Source of the DNA: Flavobacteriaceae bacterium UBA2000
GTDB lineage: Bacteria; Bacteroidota; Bacteroidia; Flavobacteriales; Flavobacteriaceae
DNA: 7,847 nt
Assembly (NCBI GenBank): GCA_002335345.1
Contig: DDCS01000149.1
Span: forward strand, 1-7,847
Reading direction: 5' to 3'
Shown: positions 5,746-7,847 of the stretch, piece after piece
Numbering within the stretch: the stretch's first letter is position 1
How the letters are laid out: each line of letters starts with the position of its first letter
Translations under genes and position numbers: made by a program
The notes under the pieces: generated by a model
What the model was told of the DNA's origin: nothing
Database searches by the model: none
What the model saw: only the letters and a program-made list of their open reading frames with translations

Positions 5746-7374
5746 TTATACCTGGATTACCCCAAGATTAAATGGCTGAGTGATCGGGGCGTGATTCGCA
5801 GCCTCAATGCCCATTGAAATCCATTTTCGCGTTTCTATCGGATTGATGACGGCATCAGTCCAAAGTCTGGCCGCTGCATAATAGGGTGAAATTTGTTCAT
5901 CGTATCGCGCCTTAATTTCTTGATAAAGGGTCTCTTCCTCTTCGGGGCTCATTTGGGTGCCCTTTTTATTATTTTGAGCTGTTTCGATTTGAAGCAAAAC
6001 TTTGGCCGCACTGTTACCGCTCATTACCGCAAGTTCTGCACTGGGCCAAGCGGCGATAAGTCTCGGATCGTAGGCTTTTCCACACATGGCATAATTACCC
6101 GCTCCATATGAATTGCCGACGATAATGGTAAATTTCGGCACGACAGAATTACTCACGGCATTGACCATTTTAGCGCCATCTTTGATGATGCCGCCGTGTT
6201 CACTTTTGCTGCCGACCATAAATCCAGTAACGTCTTGTAAAAAGACTAACGGAATTTTTTTCTGATTGCAATTTGAGATAAATCGTGTGGCTTTATCCGC
6301 GCTATCGCTGTAAATGACCCCGCCAAACTGCATCTCACCTTTTTGGGTTTTAACCACTTTTCGTTGATTGGCTACAATCCCCACAGCCCATCCGTTAATA
6401 CGCGCATATCCGGTAATGATGGTTTTACCGTAATCTGCCTTATAGGCATCAAACTGTGAATCATCGACGAGTGCCTTGATGATTTCCATCATATCGTACT
6501 GATCCGAACGTGATTTGGGCAAGAGGCCAAACAATTGATCCGATTCAATTTGTGGCAAGACGGGCGTGGTTCGGTTAAAACCAGCACTGTCTGGCGCCCC
6601 GATTTTATCAATAATATTTCTAATGGCGTCTAAGGCCTGTTGGTCATTGTCGTATTTATAATCGGTTACACCACTGATGGCGCAATGGGTGGTCGCGCCC
6701 CCGAGGGTTTCGTTGTCAATGGTTTCTCCAATGGCGGCCTTGACCAAATAACTTCCTGCCAAAAAGATACTCCCCGTTTTATCCACAATCATGGCCTCAT
6801 CGCTCATAATGGGTAAATAAGCGCCTCCGGCAACACAGCTCCCCATAATTGCTGAGATTTGTGTAATCCCGGCACTGCTCATTTTGGCATTGTTTCTAAA
6901 GACGCGTCCAAAGTGCTCCTTATCTGGGAAAATCTCATCCTGCATCGGCAGGTAGACCCCAGCGCTGTCTACGAGGTAAATAATGGGAATTTTATTTTCT
7001 AGGGCAATTTCTTGTGCCCGCAGATTCTTTTTGGCCGTAATAGGGAACCACGCGCCCGCTTTGACTGTGGCGTCATTGGCCACCACGATACAAAGCCGTT
7101 TTTTTATGTAGCCCATTTTTACGACGACCCCTCCGCTTGGACACCCCCCGTGCTCGGGATACATTTTATCACCCGCAAAGGCCCCGATCTCAATAGTTTC
7201 CCGGTTTTTATCCAGCAAGTAGTCGATCCGTTCTCTGGCGGTTAGTTTGCCTTTGGCGTGCTGTTTTTCTATGGCTGTATTCCCGCCACCAAGGGCTACT
7301 TTTTGCAATCGCTTACGCAAGTCTGAGGCCAACAATTTGTTGTGATCTTCGTTGCGATTAAAGTCTAAATCCAT
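5746..7374 (-). CDS. Acyl-CoA carboxylase carboxyltransferase (beta) subunit, methylcrotonoyl-CoA carboxylase type
   Basis: This subunit transfers the carboxyl group from carboxybiotin to an acyl-CoA. The 542-residue length and both crotonase-fold halves are complete. The N-terminal half has G-K-L-T-A-R-E-R-I-D (42-51), H-G-G-C-P-S-G-G (75-82), V-D-S-A-G-V-Y-L-P (135-143) and the oxyanion-hole segment G-S-C-V-A-G-G-A-Y (178-186). The C-terminal half has Q-D-V-T-G-F-M-V-G (380-388), G-G-I-I-K-D-G-A-K (394-402) and N-S-Y-G-A-G-N-Y-A-M (421-430). The V-D-S-A-G-V-Y-L-P, D-V-T-G-F-M-V-G and N-Y-A-M-C-G segments look more like methylcrotonoyl-CoA carboxylase beta (leucine breakdown) than propionyl-CoA carboxylase, but substrate is an inference, and geranyl-CoA or another branched substrate is possible. 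The start at 7374 is supported by a conserved-looking N-terminus (N-E-D-H-N-K-L-L) and a promoter box just upstream. It is a single-gene unit; the biotin carboxylase/biotin carrier subunit is not in the window. It converges with the menaquinone operon. Confidence 0.92.
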   Translation of the reverse strand: MDLDFNRNEDHNKLLASDLRKRLQKVALGGGNTAIEKQHAKGKLTARERIDYLLDKNRETIEIGAFAGDKMYPEHGGCPSGGVVVKMGYIKKRLCIVVANDATVKAGAWFPITAKKNLRAQEIALENKIPIIYLVDSAGVYLPMQDEIFPDKEHFGRVFRNNAKMSSAGITQISAIMGSCVAGGAYLPIMSDEAMIVDKTGSIFLAGSYLVKAAIGETIDNETLGGATTHCAISGVTDYKYDNDQQALDAIRNIIDKIGAPDSAGFNRTTPVLPQIESDQLFGLLPKSRSDQYDMMEIIKALVDDSQFDAYKADYGKTIITGYARINGWAVGIVANQRKVVKTQKGEMQFGGVIYSDSADKATRFISNCNQKKIPLVFLQDVTGFMVGSKSEHGGIIKDGAKMVNAVSNSVVPKFTIIVGNSYGAGNYAMCGKAYDPRLIAAWPSAELAVMSGNSAAKVLLQIETAQNNKKGTQMSPEEEETLYQEIKARYDEQISPYYAAARLWTDAVINPIETRKWISMGIEAANHAPITQPFNLGVIQV

Positions 7375-7390
7375 AGAAAATTTGTTTATT

Positions 7391-7398
7391 CAAAAATA
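7391..7398 (-). promoter_or_regulatory. Putative -7 promoter box for the carboxylase beta gene
   Basis: On the minus strand the sequence reads TATTTTTG, a full match to the fixed positions of the Bacteroidota TAnnTTTG -7 element. The initiation codon at 7374 is 16 nt downstream, so the leader would be only about 10-12 nt, AT-rich and without a Shine-Dalgarno. No good TTTG -33 element is seen at the expected 19-21 nt; the nearest TTTG is only about 12 nt upstream. Confidence 0.4.
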
Positions 7399-7441
7399 CG
7401 AATTGCCCATCAAAATCTCCCTAAATCTCGTAAGAATTCCC

Positions 7442-7449
7442 GATATTTG
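7442..7449 (+). promoter_or_regulatory. Possible -7 promoter box for the small membrane gene and ettA
   Basis: GATATTTG matches TAnnTTTG at all fixed positions but the first. It lies 66 nt before the ATG at 7516 in the 141-nt divergent gap between the carboxylase beta gene and the small membrane gene. There is no convincing -33 element at the expected distance. A 5-base inverted repeat (GTGCG 7472-7476, CGCAC near 7495-7499) lies downstream and is too weak to interpret. Confidence 0.22.
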
Positions 7450-7515
7450 TGAGGTTAGGCCCACCTTTTAGTGCGTCTAATTTCTGCGTTTTATCGCACA
7501 TTTAATTGGTAGATT

Positions 7516-7695
7516 ATGATGAATAAAAACACTGTACTTGCTTGGGCGACGTTCATAATGATCTTTATGGGATGTCTGCTCATCGCTCTTGGAGCGTTTC
7601 GATATGAAGATGTTGCCGGATGGGGCTTTGCCTGCGTTGGATTCGGTTTTTTTGCCATTGCCTGGGTGTTTAATGCCCTTAAAGGTCGCGTTTGA
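7516..7695 (+). CDS. Small two-helix membrane protein, CAL67264 family
   Basis: A 59-residue open frame begins with two consecutive ATG codons (7516 and 7519) and ends at TGA 7693-7695. The protein starts MMNKNTVLAWATFIMIFMGC, has one hydrophobic helix at about residues 7-27, a short polar turn F-R-Y-E-D-V-A (28-34), a second helix rich in G and F at about 35-52, and ends N-A-L-K-G-R-V. This resembles the flavobacterial protein family named after locus CAL67264, which has the same length, the same turn and the same basic C-terminus, and which I recall lying next to ettA in many Flavobacteriia. No function is known. Which of the two ATGs is used cannot be told; the second would give 58 residues. 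The gap to ettA is 45 nt with no clear terminator, so the two may be co-transcribed. Its size makes it easy to miss in automatic annotation. Confidence 0.85.
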   Translation: MMNKNTVLAWATFIMIFMGCLLIALGAFRYEDVAGWGFACVGFGFFAIAWVFNALKGRV

Positions 7696-7740
7696 TCGAA
7701 ACAGTTTTTTCCAGTTTAATATTTAAAAAAGATTAAAGTT

Positions 7741-7847
7741 ATGGCCGACGATCAGAAGGTTATCTTTTCTATGTCCGGGGTGAGTAAGACGTTTCAAAGC
7801 GCACAAACTCCGGTCCTTAAAAACATCTATTTAAGTTTCTTTTACGG
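7741..7847 (+). CDS. ettA: Energy-dependent translational throttle protein EttA (ABC-F), N-terminal part (cut by right edge)
   Basis: Thirty-five complete codons are present before the window ends. The protein starts MADDQKVIFSMSGVSKTFQS and goes on to P-V-L-K-N-I-Y-L-S-F-F-Y-G. The K-V-I-F-S-M-S-x-V-S-K-T-x-Q opening and the L-K-N-I-Y-L-S-F-F-Y-G segment just before the Walker A region are characteristic of EttA, a cytoplasmic ABC-F ATPase of about 560 residues that binds the ribosomal E site and gates entry into elongation according to ATP/ADP level. Walker A itself lies beyond the edge. An A-rich leader (AAAAAAGATTAAAGTT) precedes the ATG and takes the place of a Shine-Dalgarno. The preceding small membrane gene is on the same strand 45 nt upstream. 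Confidence 0.92.
   Translation, partial: MADDQKVIFSMSGVSKTFQSAQTPVLKNIYLSFFY

Noticed and set aside
5728..5753. Inverted repeat AGGTAT-N14-ATACCT between the convergent M24 and carboxylase genes, considered as a shared terminator
   Set aside because: Only 6-base AT-containing arms with a 14-nt loop, no T-run on either strand, and one arm overlaps the stop codon and the last codons of the carboxylase gene. The 40-nt gap holds no intrinsic terminator I can support.
7012..7245. 77-codon plus-strand open frame inside the carboxylase beta gene
   Set aside because: Antisense shadow of a conserved enzyme; no start context and no recognisable domain.
7472..7499. GTGCG/CGCAC inverted repeat upstream of the small membrane gene
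   Set aside because: Five-base arms with a long spacer are not distinguishable from chance.

Overview
The window looks like a chromosomal, housekeeping stretch of a Bacteroidota genome, most likely a member of the Flavobacteriia. Four things point this way. A small membrane protein of the CAL67264 type sits directly before the start of ettA. A menA-menC-CPBP protease-menE gene order is present with a very short MenE. TAnnTTTG-like promoter boxes (TATTTTTG) lie upstream of two transcription units. Gene starts lack clear Shine-Dalgarno sequences and have A/T-rich leaders instead. Genus cannot be decided from this sequence.

Layout: (1) 1-151, minus strand, the N-terminal part of a DoxX-family membrane protein that runs off the left edge. 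(2) 152-352, a divergent intergenic region with a plausible promoter for the next unit. (3) 353-5705, plus strand, a tightly packed five-gene cluster: menA, menC, a CPBP-family membrane metalloprotease, a short menE-type acyl-CoA ligase, and an exported M24-family metallopeptidase. Junctions are overlapping or nearly so (1-nt overlap, 2-nt gap, 19-nt gap, 4-nt overlap), so it reads as one operon. (4) 5746-7374, minus strand, a single-gene unit for the carboxyltransferase (beta) subunit of an acyl-CoA carboxylase, closest in type to methylcrotonoyl-CoA carboxylase. It converges on the operon with 40 nt between stops. (5) 7516-7695, plus strand, a 59-residue two-helix membrane protein, followed at 7741 by the first 35 codons of ettA, cut by the right edge.

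How the genes work together: MenC makes o-succinylbenzoate by dehydration, MenE activates it to the CoA thioester, and MenA prenylates dihydroxynaphthoate, so the operon supplies three steps of menaquinone synthesis. Menaquinone is the usual respiratory quinone of this phylum. The remaining steps (MenF, MenD, MenH, MenB, thioesterase, MenG) are not here and must be encoded elsewhere. The two peptidase genes have no known place in the pathway and are the most interesting passengers. The carboxylase beta subunit fits leucine or other branched acyl-CoA catabolism, and its biotin-carrying partner is not in the window.

I found no mobile element, tRNA, rRNA, CRISPR array or phage feature, and nothing I would call a clearly new system. 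The points most worth a second look are the linkage of the two peptidases to menaquinone genes, the shortened MenE, a 16-base direct repeat across the menA start, and a strong GC-rich hairpin inside the M24 gene.
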